Source: Conyzicola lurida
GTDB taxonomy: Bacteria > Actinomycetota > Actinomycetes > Actinomycetales > Microbacteriaceae
DNA length: 64,000 bases
Assembly (NCBI RefSeq): GCF_014204935.1
Contig: NZ_JACHMJ010000001.1
Location: 2,604,001-2,668,000 of the forward strand
Direction: 5' to 3'
The position numbers were made by a program, and so were the translations under genes. Of the stretch, positions 7,535 through 16,016 are shown in pieces (the stretch's first letter is position 1; the number at the start of each line of letters is the position of its first letter). The notes below the pieces were generated by a model that worked only from the letters and a program-made list of their open reading frames with translations, was not told the DNA's origin and did no database searches.

Positions 7535-8845
7535 ATGAGCCGAACCCCTCCAGCGCGCACGCTGATAGCCGCAGCGGAGTCCTATCTCGGGGCGCCGCGC
7601 TTCGCGAGCGCGCTCACGACGGTGGCCATCGGCACCGGCATCCTCGCCACCGCCATCCGGTCGGTGATCGGCTGGCCCGGGCTCCTCGGCATCGTCGCGG
7701 CCCTCGTGGTGCTCGCCGCGCTGTCGCTCGTCGCGCGCCGCGAGGCGATCGAGTGGCAGGGTTTGCTGCCGATCTCGCTGCTGGTGTTCCTCGGCTGGGC
7801 CGGCATCACCGTGTTCTGGAGCCAGTACCAGTGGGTGACGGTGGGAGGCCTCGCCTACCTCGCCGCGTTCACGGCGCTCGGGCTGTACATCGCACTGATG
7901 CGCGACACCATCCAGATCGTGCGGGCGTTCGGCGACGTGCTCCGCTTCGTGCTGGTCGTGTCGCTCGCGTTCGAGGTGTTCTCGGGGCTGCTGATCGACG
8001 CGCCCATCCGGTTCCTCGGCATCCAGGGGCATCTCGCCGACGGCGGACCGATCCAGGGACTGATGGGTACGCGCAACCAGCTCGGCGTGATCTCGCTCAT
8101 CGCCGCGACGACCTTCGGCACCGAGCTGCGTACGAAATCCATCAGCACCCCGCTCGGCGTCTTCTCGCTCGGCCTCGCCGCGGTCACCGCGTTCTTCTCC
8201 CGCTCGCCGCTCATCGGCGGCGTGGTGCTCGTGCTCGCCGTGGCGATCGTGGCCCTCTACGCGCTGCGCCGGGTGAAGCCCGCGCGCCGCACGATCGCGC
8301 AGCTCGCCCTCCTCGCCGGCGTCGCGATCGTCGTCGGGGTCGCCTGGCTGTTCCGCGACCGCATCGTCGGGCTGACCAACGCCGGCGGCGAGCTCGACTT
8401 CCGCCTCACGCTCTGGAAACAGATGATCAACCTCATCGGCTTCAACCCGCTCGAGGGCTGGGGCTGGGTGGGCTACTGGCGCCCCGAGATCTCGCCGTTC
8501 CCCGCGTTCGCGATCAGCGAGCGCGTTCCCGGCTCGGGGCTCAACGCCTACCTCGACGTGTGGTTCCAGCTCGGGTTCGTCGGCGCGCTCATCTTCGTCG
8601 GGCTCGCGACGCTCACCTTCGTGCGCTCGTGGCTGCTCGCCGGCCAGCGCCGCAGCGTCGTGTTCGCGTGGCCCGCGCTGGTACTCGTGGTGCTGCTCAC
8701 CAGCGCGCTCTTCGAGAGCTCGCTGCTGGTCGAGTACGGCTGGCTCACCTTCGTGGTGTGCTGCGTGAAGGCCGCGCTCGAACTGAGCTGGCGGCGCGCC
8801 TTCACGGTGCCGCCGCTGCCCGAGCTCGAGCCCGACCGCGGCTAG
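7535..8845 (+). CDS. O-antigen ligase/polymerase-like membrane protein, copy 2
   Basis: 436 residues from the ATG at 7535. A GTG at 7523 would add four residues. It has the same polytopic layout as the upstream paralogue, with FRLTLWKQMI, then EGWGWVGYW, then GLNAYLDVWFQLG at matching places. It differs in an important spot: the loop that reads AHNAW in copy 1 reads GLNAY here, so the histidine generally conserved in this superfamily is Leu336. The copies may therefore have different donors or acceptors, or copy 2 may be regulatory or inactive. It is convergent with the ColD-like gene across a 24-bp gap. Confidence 0.85.
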   Translation: MSRTPPARTLIAAAESYLGAPRFASALTTVAIGTGILATAIRSVIGWPGLLGIVAALVVLAALSLVARREAIEWQGLLPISLLVFLGWAGITVFWSQYQWVTVGGLAYLAAFTALGLYIALMRDTIQIVRAFGDVLRFVLVVSLAFEVFSGLLIDAPIRFLGIQGHLADGGPIQGLMGTRNQLGVISLIAATTFGTELRTKSISTPLGVFSLGLAAVTAFFSRSPLIGGVVLVLAVAIVALYALRRVKPARRTIAQLALLAGVAIVVGVAWLFRDRIVGLTNAGGELDFRLTLWKQMINLIGFNPLEGWGWVGYWRPEISPFPAFAISERVPGSGLNAYLDVWFQLGFVGALIFVGLATLTFVRSWLLAGQRRSVVFAWPALVLVVLLTSALFESSLLVEYGWLTFVVCCVKAALELSWRRAFTVPPLPELEPDRG

Positions 8846-8869
8846 CCGTTCTCCCGCGAACCCGCCGGG

Positions 8870-10054
8870 CTAGATCAGGCCGGTGATCGTCTCGTGCAGC
8901 AGGTCGATGCTCTCGTGCACGGCGAAGTGGTGGTTGCCCACGAACAGGCCGTCCTCGTGGATCTTGTCGGCGGCCGGCAGGCTCTCCGGCACGACGGCGT
9001 CGAGGTAGCGCATCACGGGGTTGCGGGTGAAGTTGCCCGCGACGATCGGCCGCGACTCGATCTTCGCGGCGGTGAGCGCCGCGACGACCTCGGAACGACG
9101 GCCCGCGAGAGCCCCCTCGAGCACGAGCGAGAACCCGAACCAGCTGCTCTCGCCCGTCTCCTTCTGGATACGGATGTCCGCGACATCCCGCATCTTCTCG
9201 ACGAAGTAGGCGGCGTTCTCGCGACGTCCGGCGATGAGGGCGGGGATCTTCTTGGTCTGTTCGATGCCGAGCGCGCCGGACATCTCGAGCGGGCGCACGT
9301 TGTATCCGGGCAGCACGAAGCGGAACAGGTCGTCGAACACGTCGCCGGTCTTCGGGAAGACGAAGTTGTCGGCGGGCAGCTCGCGGGTCCAGCCGTGCGC
9401 GCGCAGCGAGACCAGGATCTGGCGCAGCTGCTCGTCGTCGGTGAGGATGAGACCGCCCTCCATCGTGGCGATGTGGTGCGAGAAGAAGGTGCTGAACGTG
9501 CCCATCTGGCCGAAGGTGCCGGCCGCCTTGCCCTCGAAAGTGGCGCCGAGCGACTCGCAGTTGTCCTCGAAGACGAGGAGGCCGTGCTGGTCGGCGATGG
9601 CCTGCAGGCGGCCGAAGTCGTTCGGGTTGCCGAGGAGGTTGACCGCGAAGATCGCCTTGGTCTTCGGGCCGATCGCGGCCTCGAGCTGGTCGAGGTCGAG
9701 GTTGAGGGTGTCGACGTCGATGTCGACGAACTTGAGCGTGAGGCCGTACTGCTGCAACGGGTAGTAGGTCGTGGCCCAGGAGACAGCGGGCACGATGACC
9801 TCGTCGCCGGCGTTGAGGTCGCTTCTCGGGTCGAGCACGGCGGCAGCGATCAGCAGCAGGTTGGCGCTGCTGCCGGAGTTGACCATCACGCCGAAGGCGG
9901 ATCCGAACTGGGCGGCGAAGTCCTTCTCGAACTGGGCGACGAGCGGGCCCATGGTGAAACGGCCGCTGGCGATCACCGACTGCAGGGCGGCGTACTCGTT
10001 GTCGTCCCACGACGAGGTCGCGAGGGGGAAGCCGGCCGGGAGGGATTCGGTCAT
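8870..10054 (-). CDS. colD: ColD-like GDP-4-keto-6-deoxymannose 3-dehydratase (DegT/DnrJ/EryC1/StrS fold)
   Basis: 394 residues of the DegT/StrS aminotransferase fold, but the Schiff-base lysine is replaced by histidine: the active-site loop reads FFSHHIATMEGG (His193-His194). In E. coli ColD a histidine at this place turns a PLP aminotransferase into a 3-dehydratase that removes the C3 hydroxyl of GDP-4-keto-6-deoxymannose. The protein has only one cysteine (Cys166), so it cannot carry the [2Fe-2S] cluster of the RfbH/E1 3-dehydrases that also use histidine. Other fold motifs (SGSSANLL, FEDNCESLGA, GYNVRPLEMSGA) are intact. It overlaps the SDR gene by ATGA and follows gmd. This context strongly favours a GDP-3,6-dideoxyhexose pathway. 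Confidence 0.87.
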   Translation of the reverse strand: MTESLPAGFPLATSSWDDNEYAALQSVIASGRFTMGPLVAQFEKDFAAQFGSAFGVMVNSGSSANLLLIAAAVLDPRSDLNAGDEVIVPAVSWATTYYPLQQYGLTLKFVDIDVDTLNLDLDQLEAAIGPKTKAIFAVNLLGNPNDFGRLQAIADQHGLLVFEDNCESLGATFEGKAAGTFGQMGTFSTFFSHHIATMEGGLILTDDEQLRQILVSLRAHGWTRELPADNFVFPKTGDVFDDLFRFVLPGYNVRPLEMSGALGIEQTKKIPALIAGRRENAAYFVEKMRDVADIRIQKETGESSWFGFSLVLEGALAGRRSEVVAALTAAKIESRPIVAGNFTRNPVMRYLDAVVPESLPAADKIHEDGLFVGNHHFAVHESIDLLHETITGLI

Positions 10055-10995
10055 GACTGTGATGCCTTTCGTGACACTGCGGTGTCGTCGAACTGACGGT
10101 AGGCCTCTGCCATGCCGTCGAGGATGCTCGTCTGCGGGTTCCAGCCGAGGGCGCGGGCGGCGGAGGAATCGAGGATCCGCTCGTGCATGCCGGCCGGCTT
10201 GGAGGTGTCGTAGTCGAAGGTGCCGGCGAATCCGACGGTGGCGGCGGCTGCCTCGTAGTACTCGGTGATCGAGTGGTCGCGGCCCTGGCCGAGGTTGAGC
10301 AGCGCCGGCCACTCGGCGAGGTTGCCCGCCTGGGCGACGATCCACTCGGCGAGGTCGACGACGTAGGTGAACTCGCGGCGCGCGGTGCCGTCGCCCCAGA
10401 TGTCGACGCTGTCTGCGCCGGACTGCTGGGCGGCGTGCACCTTGGCGAGCGCGGCGGCGATGAGGTGCCCGTGGCTGAGCGAGTAGTCGTCGTTGGGACC
10501 GTAGAGGTTCGACGGCACGGCGACGCGGTAGTTGTAGCCGTACTCGCGCGAGATGTACTCGCAGAGCTTGAGGCCGGCGATCTTGGCGAGCGCGTAGCCC
10601 TCGTTGGCGGGCTCGAGCGGCGCGGCGAGCACGTCCTGCTCGAGGAAGGGCTGGCGGTAGTGCTCGGGGTACACGGCGGCGCTCGCGATGTAGAGCACGT
10701 CGCGGATACCGAGCTCGCGCGCCGTGGAGAGCACGCTCGCGTCGAGCAGCAGGTTGTCGAGCAGGTAGGTGGTCGGGTGCTCGAGCTTCGCCACGATGCC
10801 GCCCACCTTGGCGGCCGCGTGGATGACCACATCGGGGCGCGCCTCCGCGAACACCGCGCGCGTGGCCTCGGGGTCGCGCAGGTCGGCCTCGGCCCGCGTG
10901 ACGACCACGAGTTCGTCGTCGGGGCGGGCGAGGCGCCACTGCTCGGCGATGCTCCTGCCGAGCATCCCGTTGCCGCCGGTGAGTAGCGCTCTCAC
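10051..10995 (-). CDS. GDP-sugar SDR: GDP-fucose synthase / GDP-colitose synthase-like reductase
   Basis: 314 residues, closest in pattern to E. coli Fcl (WcaG): GGNGMLG at 7-13, AAAKVGGIVA, catalytic Ser105, Y134xxxK138 in YALAKIAG, SNLYGP, and His177 matching Fcl His179. Fcl Cys109, the other acid/base for epimerisation, aligns to Ala107 here (ASAAVYP against Fcl GSSCIYP). The gene sits between gmd (1-bp gap) and the ColD-like dehydratase (ATGA overlap). Its substrate should therefore be GDP-4-keto-3,6-dideoxymannose, reduced at C4 with or without C5 epimerisation. It could be a ColC (GDP-colitose synthase). With the cysteine lost, a non-epimerising reductase is also possible. Confidence 0.8.
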   Translation of the reverse strand: MRALLTGGNGMLGRSIAEQWRLARPDDELVVVTRAEADLRDPEATRAVFAEARPDVVIHAAAKVGGIVAKLEHPTTYLLDNLLLDASVLSTARELGIRDVLYIASAAVYPEHYRQPFLEQDVLAAPLEPANEGYALAKIAGLKLCEYISREYGYNYRVAVPSNLYGPNDDYSLSHGHLIAAALAKVHAAQQSGADSVDIWGDGTARREFTYVVDLAEWIVAQAGNLAEWPALLNLGQGRDHSITEYYEAAAATVGFAGTFDYDTSKPAGMHERILDSSAARALGWNPQTSILDGMAEAYRQFDDTAVSRKASQS

Positions 10996-10996
10996 G

Positions 10997-12037
10997 TCAG
11001 GCGCTGTGCGTGGGGTCGACGCCGTCGACCGTGTCGACGAGGAAGGCGCCCTCGGTCTCGATGGCCTTCACGTCGTGGTCCACCATGATCGCCGCGAGCT
11101 GCGGGGTGAGCACCTTCGGCTCCCAGCCCAGCACGTCCTTGGCCTTCGACGGGTCGCCGATGAGCGAGTCGACCTCGGTCGGGCGCAGGTAGCGCTCGTC
11201 GAACTTCACGTACTTCTCCCACTCGAGACCGACGCGCTCGAACGAGAACTGCAGGAAGTCTTTGACCGTGTATGCGGCACCCGTGGCGAGCACGAAGTCC
11301 TGGGGCTCGTCGGCCTGCAGCATGCGCCACATTCCCTCGACGTACTCGGGGGCGTAGCCCCAGTCGCGCACGGAGTCGAGGTTGCCCATGAACAGCTCGC
11401 TCTGCTGGCCGGCGGCGATGCGGGCGACGGCGCGCGTGATCTTGCGGGTGACGAAGGTCGCGCCGCGACGGGGCGACTCGTGGTTGAACAGAATGCCGTT
11501 GGTGGCGAACATACCGTAGGCCTCGCGGTAGTTGCGCGTGATCCAGTACGAGTACACCTTGGCGACGCCGTAGGGCGAGCGCGGGTAGAACGGGGTCTCC
11601 TCGTTCTGCGGCGGCGGGGTGGCACCGAACATCTCGGAGCTCGACGCCTGGTAGAACTTGCAGTGCAGTCCGACCGAGCGGATCGCCTCGAGCAGGCGGA
11701 TGGTGCCGAGGCCGGTGGTGTCGGCGGTGTACTCCGGCTCGTCGAAGCTGACGCGCACGTGCGACTGGGCGGCGAGGTTGTAGACCTCGTCGGGCTGGAT
11801 CTGGCTGAGCAGGGTCACGAGGCGCGAACCGTCGGACAGGTCGGCGAAGTGCAGGAAGAGGCGCTGCTTCTCGTCGTGCGGGTCCTGGTAGATGTGGTCG
11901 ATGCGGTCGGTGTTGAACGTCGACGAGCGGCGGATGAAGCCGTGGACCTCGTAGCCCTTCGACAGCAGGAGTTCCGCGAGGTAGCTGCCGTCCTGGCCAG
12001 TGATGCCGGTGATGACGGCGCGCTTGATCTCGGTCAT
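10997..12037 (-). CDS. gmd: GDP-mannose 4,6-dehydratase
   Basis: 346 residues. The NADP-binding [14 protein letters not shown] lies near the N-terminus, followed by the Gmd-specific [34 protein letters not shown] and the YxxxK pair in [10 protein letters not shown]. It forms GDP-4-keto-6-deoxy-D-mannose, the branch point for GDP-fucose, rhamnose, perosamine and colitose. ATG start at 12037. It lies within the leftward operon acyltransferase, flippase, gmd, SDR, ColD-like, after a 75-bp gap. GDP-mannose must come from ManA, a phosphomannomutase and a guanylyltransferase that is not seen here. Confidence 0.96.
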   Translation of the reverse strand: MTEIKRAVITGITGQDGSYLAELLLSKGYEVHGFIRRSSTFNTDRIDHIYQDPHDEKQRLFLHFADLSDGSRLVTLLSQIQPDEVYNLAAQSHVRVSFDEPEYTADTTGLGTIRLLEAIRSVGLHCKFYQASSSEMFGATPPPQNEETPFYPRSPYGVAKVYSYWITRNYREAYGMFATNGILFNHESPRRGATFVTRKITRAVARIAAGQQSELFMGNLDSVRDWGYAPEYVEGMWRMLQADEPQDFVLATGAAYTVKDFLQFSFERVGLEWEKYVKFDERYLRPTEVDSLIGDPSKAKDVLGWEPKVLTPQLAAIMVDHDVKAIETEGAFLVDTVDGVDPTHSA

Positions 12038-12112
12038 GAAAAGGCTTCCTTACGTCTTACTGCGATTGGCCCCGTCGCCGCGGGATCAGGTTCAAGTTAG
12101 GCGGTAGACAGC

Positions 12113-13396
12113 TTACCCGAGCCGGTCCGGGTCGGTTTCGCGCGGCTTCGAGGCCCGCACGAGGGCCACGGTGTGCACCGCGAGACCGAGCACCGGTCCG
12201 ACGAGGAGCGCCGACGCGACGCGCGTCTCGAGGTCGAACGGCAGGAACAGCGCGACGACCGTACCGACGGCGGCGACGACCCAGCCGGCGAGATAGGGCA
12301 GGTGTCGGGATGCCGCGATCAGCGCCGGTCCGCTCACACACAGTCCCGCGACGAGGGCCGACGACGCCACGATGATGGCGAGCATCCCGCGTTCGATGTC
12401 GTAGCTCGTCCAGATCAGCGCGATGACCTGCGGACCGAAGAAGTAGGCGAGCAGCGTCGCGGCCAGGGCGACCAGACCGACGCCCGCCTCGAGCAGCGCG
12501 AACCGGCGCAGGGTCGAGCTGGCGTTCGCCCGGAAGTGCACGATCAGGTAGCTCTGCAGCGCGAGCAGCGGGATCACGATCGGCGCACGGGTGAGCGTGA
12601 GGGCGAGCAGCAGCGGTGCGAGGGTCGCCGCGCTCGTGCCCGGCGAGCTGAAGCCGAGCAGCACGGGGAAGCCGCTGATGATCGACGCGGTAGCCGCGGA
12701 ACCGACGACGGTGCGCGCGACGTTCCAGCCGAGCCGGCCGGCGCCCACGTCGACGACGATGTCGCGGCGCAGCCGCTTCGCTACCCACGGCGCCACGATC
12801 GCTATCGCCGCCGGGAAGGGCAGCACGACCGCCCAGGCGAGCAGGTCGAGCCCGCCGCCGAGCAGCAGGACCGCGCCGACGGCGACGAGACGGATGACGC
12901 CGTCGATCGCGATCATCACCGCGAGCGCCTTCCACGCGACGATGCCGTAGAGCGCGCCGCACAGGCTCGCGACGAGGATGTAGGCGGCGGCGCCGAGCGC
13001 GAGGGGGACGATCAGCCCGAAGCCGGCGTCGCCGAAGAGCCGGGTCGCCCAGAACGGGCCGGTCGCGGCGAGCACGACGAAGAGTCCGGCGGCGACGGCG
13101 AGCGCGAAGGCCAGGAGTCTCGCGGGTTTGCCGGCGCGTGCGGCATCCTCGGCACTGCTGCCCGGCGACGTCGCCCGGGTGATCTCCTGCTGCACGCCGC
13201 CGCTCGCCCCGATGACGAGGTAGAGGGCCGACCAGAAGTAGCTGAAGTTGGTGTAGTTGAAGGCCGCACCGGGCTGCTCGGCGAAGGCCGCGGCGAGGCC
13301 GAGCACGAGGTAGCCGCTGCCGCCCGAGATCGCCGTCGCGGCGAGAATGAGCACGACGGGCGACACGCGCGGACGGGCCGACGCGGTGCCGGTCAC
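12113..13396 (-). CDS. Wzx-like polysaccharide flippase
   Basis: 427 residues from a GTG at 13396, made up almost entirely of about twelve hydrophobic segments with short charged turns. This is the organisation of MOP-superfamily flippases that move undecaprenyl-linked repeat units across the membrane. No more specific motif is available for this divergent family, so the call rests on topology and context: upstream acyltransferase, downstream gmd/SDR/ColD genes and two Wzy/WaaL-like genes nearby. The open frame extends upstream into the acyltransferase. The GTG lies 5 bp past that gene's TGA and is the natural start. Confidence 0.75.
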   Translation of the reverse strand: MTGTASARPRVSPVVLILAATAISGGSGYLVLGLAAAFAEQPGAAFNYTNFSYFWSALYLVIGASGGVQQEITRATSPGSSAEDAARAGKPARLLAFALAVAAGLFVVLAATGPFWATRLFGDAGFGLIVPLALGAAAYILVASLCGALYGIVAWKALAVMIAIDGVIRLVAVGAVLLLGGGLDLLAWAVVLPFPAAIAIVAPWVAKRLRRDIVVDVGAGRLGWNVARTVVGSAATASIISGFPVLLGFSSPGTSAATLAPLLLALTLTRAPIVIPLLALQSYLIVHFRANASSTLRRFALLEAGVGLVALAATLLAYFFGPQVIALIWTSYDIERGMLAIIVASSALVAGLCVSGPALIAASRHLPYLAGWVVAAVGTVVALFLPFDLETRVASALLVGPVLGLAVHTVALVRASKPRETDPDRLG

Positions 13397-13401
13397 GGCG
13401 T

Positions 13402-14676
13402 TCAGGCCTGGTCCCCCGGCGCCACCCGCGGCACCACGGGGGCGGGCGGCGTCGGTGCCACCGTCGACGGCACGACCGGGGTCGGGGTCGACACCGGCGG
13501 CAGGGTCGGGGTCGGGTCGGCCACGACGGCGGCGGGACGCTCGCGCCGGCCGAAGCGCGACCGGGTCGCGTCGAACCAGAAACGGATGCCGCGGCCGGGG
13601 CCCCGGTCCTTGAGCTTCATCGCCTGCTTCTCGACGATGTGCCAGCTGAGCCAGGCGCAGCCGAAGGCGACGATCAGCGACAGGGCGACGTACGGGAAGT
13701 AGCCCCAGCGGTGCACGCCCAGGAACGCGAGCCCTTGCTCGGCGATCCAGCCGTAGAGGTAGACGCCGTAGGAGTAGTCGTTCTTCGCGCCGATCCACTG
13801 CACGCGCTTCGGCAGACGGGCGGCCAGGTAGAGCATGAAGTAGGCGAACGCGATGTAGCCGAGGGTGTTGAACCCGCCGAACGCGAGGGTGGCCGCGGAG
13901 AACACGCCGGCGAAGATTCCGAGGTAGTTGTCGAACGGGATCTTGTCGGAGTAGAGGCCGATGCAGGCGCCGACGAAGAAGATCAGGCCGAAGTTGACGC
14001 GCCACGGGTCGGCGAAGAACGGGATGAGGGTCGCGGTGGCGCCGGGTACGGCAAGGGTCAGCACCTGCATCACGAGGAAGAACGCCGTGATGAGCGGCAC
14101 GACAAGCTTGGCGCGCTTGAGGATGCCGAAGGCGATCAACACGGCGAGCATGAGGTAGCAGGTCCACTCGTAGATGAGGGTCCAGATCGACCCGTTCATC
14201 GGGCCGCCGTTGCCGTCGAGGCCGTACGGGTTGGTGGTGAAGATGTCCCAGATGGCGAACTGCCCGATGGCGAGCGTGAAGTTGTTGTAGAGGTAGGCGA
14301 ACGGCCCGCCCATGCCGAGGCCGAAGTAACCGGCGAGCGGACGGTCGAGGGACAGCCAGATGACGGGCCCGACGAGGAACCCGCCGACGACGAGTGCCAG
14401 CCAGAATCCCGGGAAGATGCGCAGGAAGCGGCGCCAGACGAACTGCACGACGTCGGTGGAGAGGCCGCTCTTAGTGACGAGGTAGCCGCTGATGGCGAAG
14501 AAGCCGAGCACCGCGAGACCGCCGAGGGATTGCTGGCCGCGGGTATAGGCGAGGAACGGCGCCGTGCCCCAGCCGCCGAGCGGGAACGCGTGGTCGAAGA
14601 TGACGGCTGCCGCGAGTACCAGGCGGATGATCCCGAGAGAGTTTCGGTGACCGTTGAGGGCATCGCGCAGTGACAA
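13402..14676 (-). CDS. Acyltransferase-3 family membrane protein (OafA-like)
   Basis: 424 residues. The start RNSLGIIRLVLAAAVIFDHAFP, FFAISGYLVTKSG and WRRFLRIFPGFWLAL are the signature of acyltransferase-3 proteins, with the catalytic histidine in the first helix at FDHAF. About ten membrane segments follow (NDYSYGVYLYGW and WHIVEKQAM are late landmarks). These enzymes O-acetylate or otherwise acylate sugars during export. The last 55 residues are a cytoplasmic proline/threonine/valine-rich tail, which is unusual for the family. As the first gene of the leftward operon it probably has its promoter in the 169-bp divergent gap. It probably modifies the glycan that the operon's dideoxy sugar enters (inference). 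Confidence 0.9.
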   Translation of the reverse strand: MSLRDALNGHRNSLGIIRLVLAAAVIFDHAFPLGGWGTAPFLAYTRGQQSLGGLAVLGFFAISGYLVTKSGLSTDVVQFVWRRFLRIFPGFWLALVVGGFLVGPVIWLSLDRPLAGYFGLGMGGPFAYLYNNFTLAIGQFAIWDIFTTNPYGLDGNGGPMNGSIWTLIYEWTCYLMLAVLIAFGILKRAKLVVPLITAFFLVMQVLTLAVPGATATLIPFFADPWRVNFGLIFFVGACIGLYSDKIPFDNYLGIFAGVFSAATLAFGGFNTLGYIAFAYFMLYLAARLPKRVQWIGAKNDYSYGVYLYGWIAEQGLAFLGVHRWGYFPYVALSLIVAFGCAWLSWHIVEKQAMKLKDRGPGRGIRFWFDATRSRFGRRERPAAVVADPTPTLPPVSTPTPVVPSTVAPTPPAPVVPRVAPGDQA

Positions 14677-14845
14677 AAGACAACCTTCTTATTGAGCGGA
14701 CTCGTAAGTTCCGTCGTGGTGGAGTTTACTGCGCAGATTCGCAGAACTCGGGGCGGGCACGCGTCTAAAATGGTGCGCCGATAGGATAGCAATCCCGGCT
14801 CACCAGCGTACTCGCGCGCCCCGCGCATTTTTTAGGAGTGTTTCC

Positions 14846-16009
14846 GTGCCCACATCGACTATCGAGCTCTCGATCGTCATGCCGTGCCTGAACGAAGCGG
14901 AGACCCTCGCGGTCTGCATCCGTAAGGCACGGAAGTACTTCGAAGTCTCCGGCGTCCAGGGCGAGGTCGTCATCGCCGATAACGGAAGCACCGACGGCTC
15001 GCAGGCGATCGCCGTGGCCGAGGGCGCCCGCGTCGTCGCCATCGCGAACAAGGGGTACGGCAACGCGCTCATGGGCGGCATCGAGGCCGCCTACGGCACG
15101 TACGTCATCATGGGCGACGCCGACGACTCCTACGACTTCGAACACCTCGACAACTTCGTCGAGCGCCTGCGCGCCGGCGACCAGCTCGTCATGGGCAACC
15201 GGTTCTCCGGCGGCATCGAGCCCGGCGCCATGCCCCCGCTGCACAAGTACCTCGGCAACCCCGTGCTCTCCTGGATCGGACGCGTGCTCTTCCCCTCGCA
15301 GATCCGCGACTTCCACTGCGGTCTGCGCGGATTCTCGCGCGAGGCCATCCTCGGCCTCGGCCTGCGCACCACCGGCATGGAGTTCGCCAGCGAGCTCGTG
15401 GTCAAGTCGACCCTCGCCGGTCTCACCATGAGCGAGGTGCCGACGACGCTGAAGAAGGACGGCCGCAGCCGCCCGCCGCACCTGCGCAGCTGGCACGACG
15501 GCTGGCGCCACCTGCGATTCCTCCTGCTGTTCAGCCCCACCTGGCTGTTCCTCTACCCGGGCATCGTGGGCTTCGGCGTAGGCATCCTCGGGTCGATCGC
15601 ACTGCTCTTCGGCCCGATCGAGATCGGCGACGTCGGGTTCGACATCTCCAGCCAGCTCTACCTGGCCGCGCTGACCCTCGTCGGCTACCAGGCGATACTG
15701 TTCTGGCTGCTCACCAAGCTCTACGGCCAACGCGAGGGCTTCTTCCTGCCCCGCGGCAGGATGTTCAGCTCCCTGGCCGAACGAGCGACGCTCGAGAACG
15801 CCGCCCTCGCCGGCCTCGCCTCCTTCGTCGTCGGTCTCGCGATCGCCGTCTGGCAGGTCGTCATCTGGGCCGGCAACGACTTCGGCAGCCTCGACCCCGT
15901 CGAGACGATGCGCTTCGCCGTCCCGTCCGCCCTGCTGATGATCCTCGGCGCGCAGACGATCATGTCCGGCCTCTTCGTCGGTATCCTGACGATCGACATC
16001 AAGAAGTAG
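14846..16009 (+). CDS. Membrane-bound family 2 glycosyltransferase (DPM1/GtrB-like)
   Basis: 387 residues from a GTG at 14846, with TAGGAG 8 bases upstream. The GT-A domain fills residues 1-235: SIVMPCLNEAETL at the start, VIADNGSTDGS, and the DxD motif GDADDSYDF at 90-98. The segments FHCGLRGFSREAI and GMEFASELV are characteristic of enzymes that charge polyprenyl phosphate from a nucleotide sugar. Four hydrophobic helices close the protein. It probably makes a lipid-monophosphate sugar used outside the membrane. It is the first gene after the divergent promoter region. The GT4 gene follows at 7 bp. Confidence 0.88.
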   Translation: MPTSTIELSIVMPCLNEAETLAVCIRKARKYFEVSGVQGEVVIADNGSTDGSQAIAVAEGARVVAIANKGYGNALMGGIEAAYGTYVIMGDADDSYDFEHLDNFVERLRAGDQLVMGNRFSGGIEPGAMPPLHKYLGNPVLSWIGRVLFPSQIRDFHCGLRGFSREAILGLGLRTTGMEFASELVVKSTLAGLTMSEVPTTLKKDGRSRPPHLRSWHDGWRHLRFLLLFSPTWLFLYPGIVGFGVGILGSIALLFGPIEIGDVGFDISSQLYLAALTLVGYQAILFWLLTKLYGQREGFFLPRGRMFSSLAERATLENAALAGLASFVVGLAIAVWQVVIWAGNDFGSLDPVETMRFAVPSALLMILGAQTIMSGLFVGILTIDIKK

Positions 16010-16016
16010 TCGCCCC

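Noticed and set aside
8870-10054. Calling the DegT-fold gene a sugar aminotransferase
   Set aside because: The PLP-binding lysine is replaced by histidine in the active-site loop, so transamination is not expected. An RfbH-type iron-sulfur dehydrase is also unlikely, with only one cysteine.
12173-13702. 509-residue open frame on the forward strand
   Set aside because: It lies antisense to the flippase and acyltransferase, is dominated by charged residues (R, E, D, G) and has no motif. It is a typical shadow frame in high-G+C DNA.
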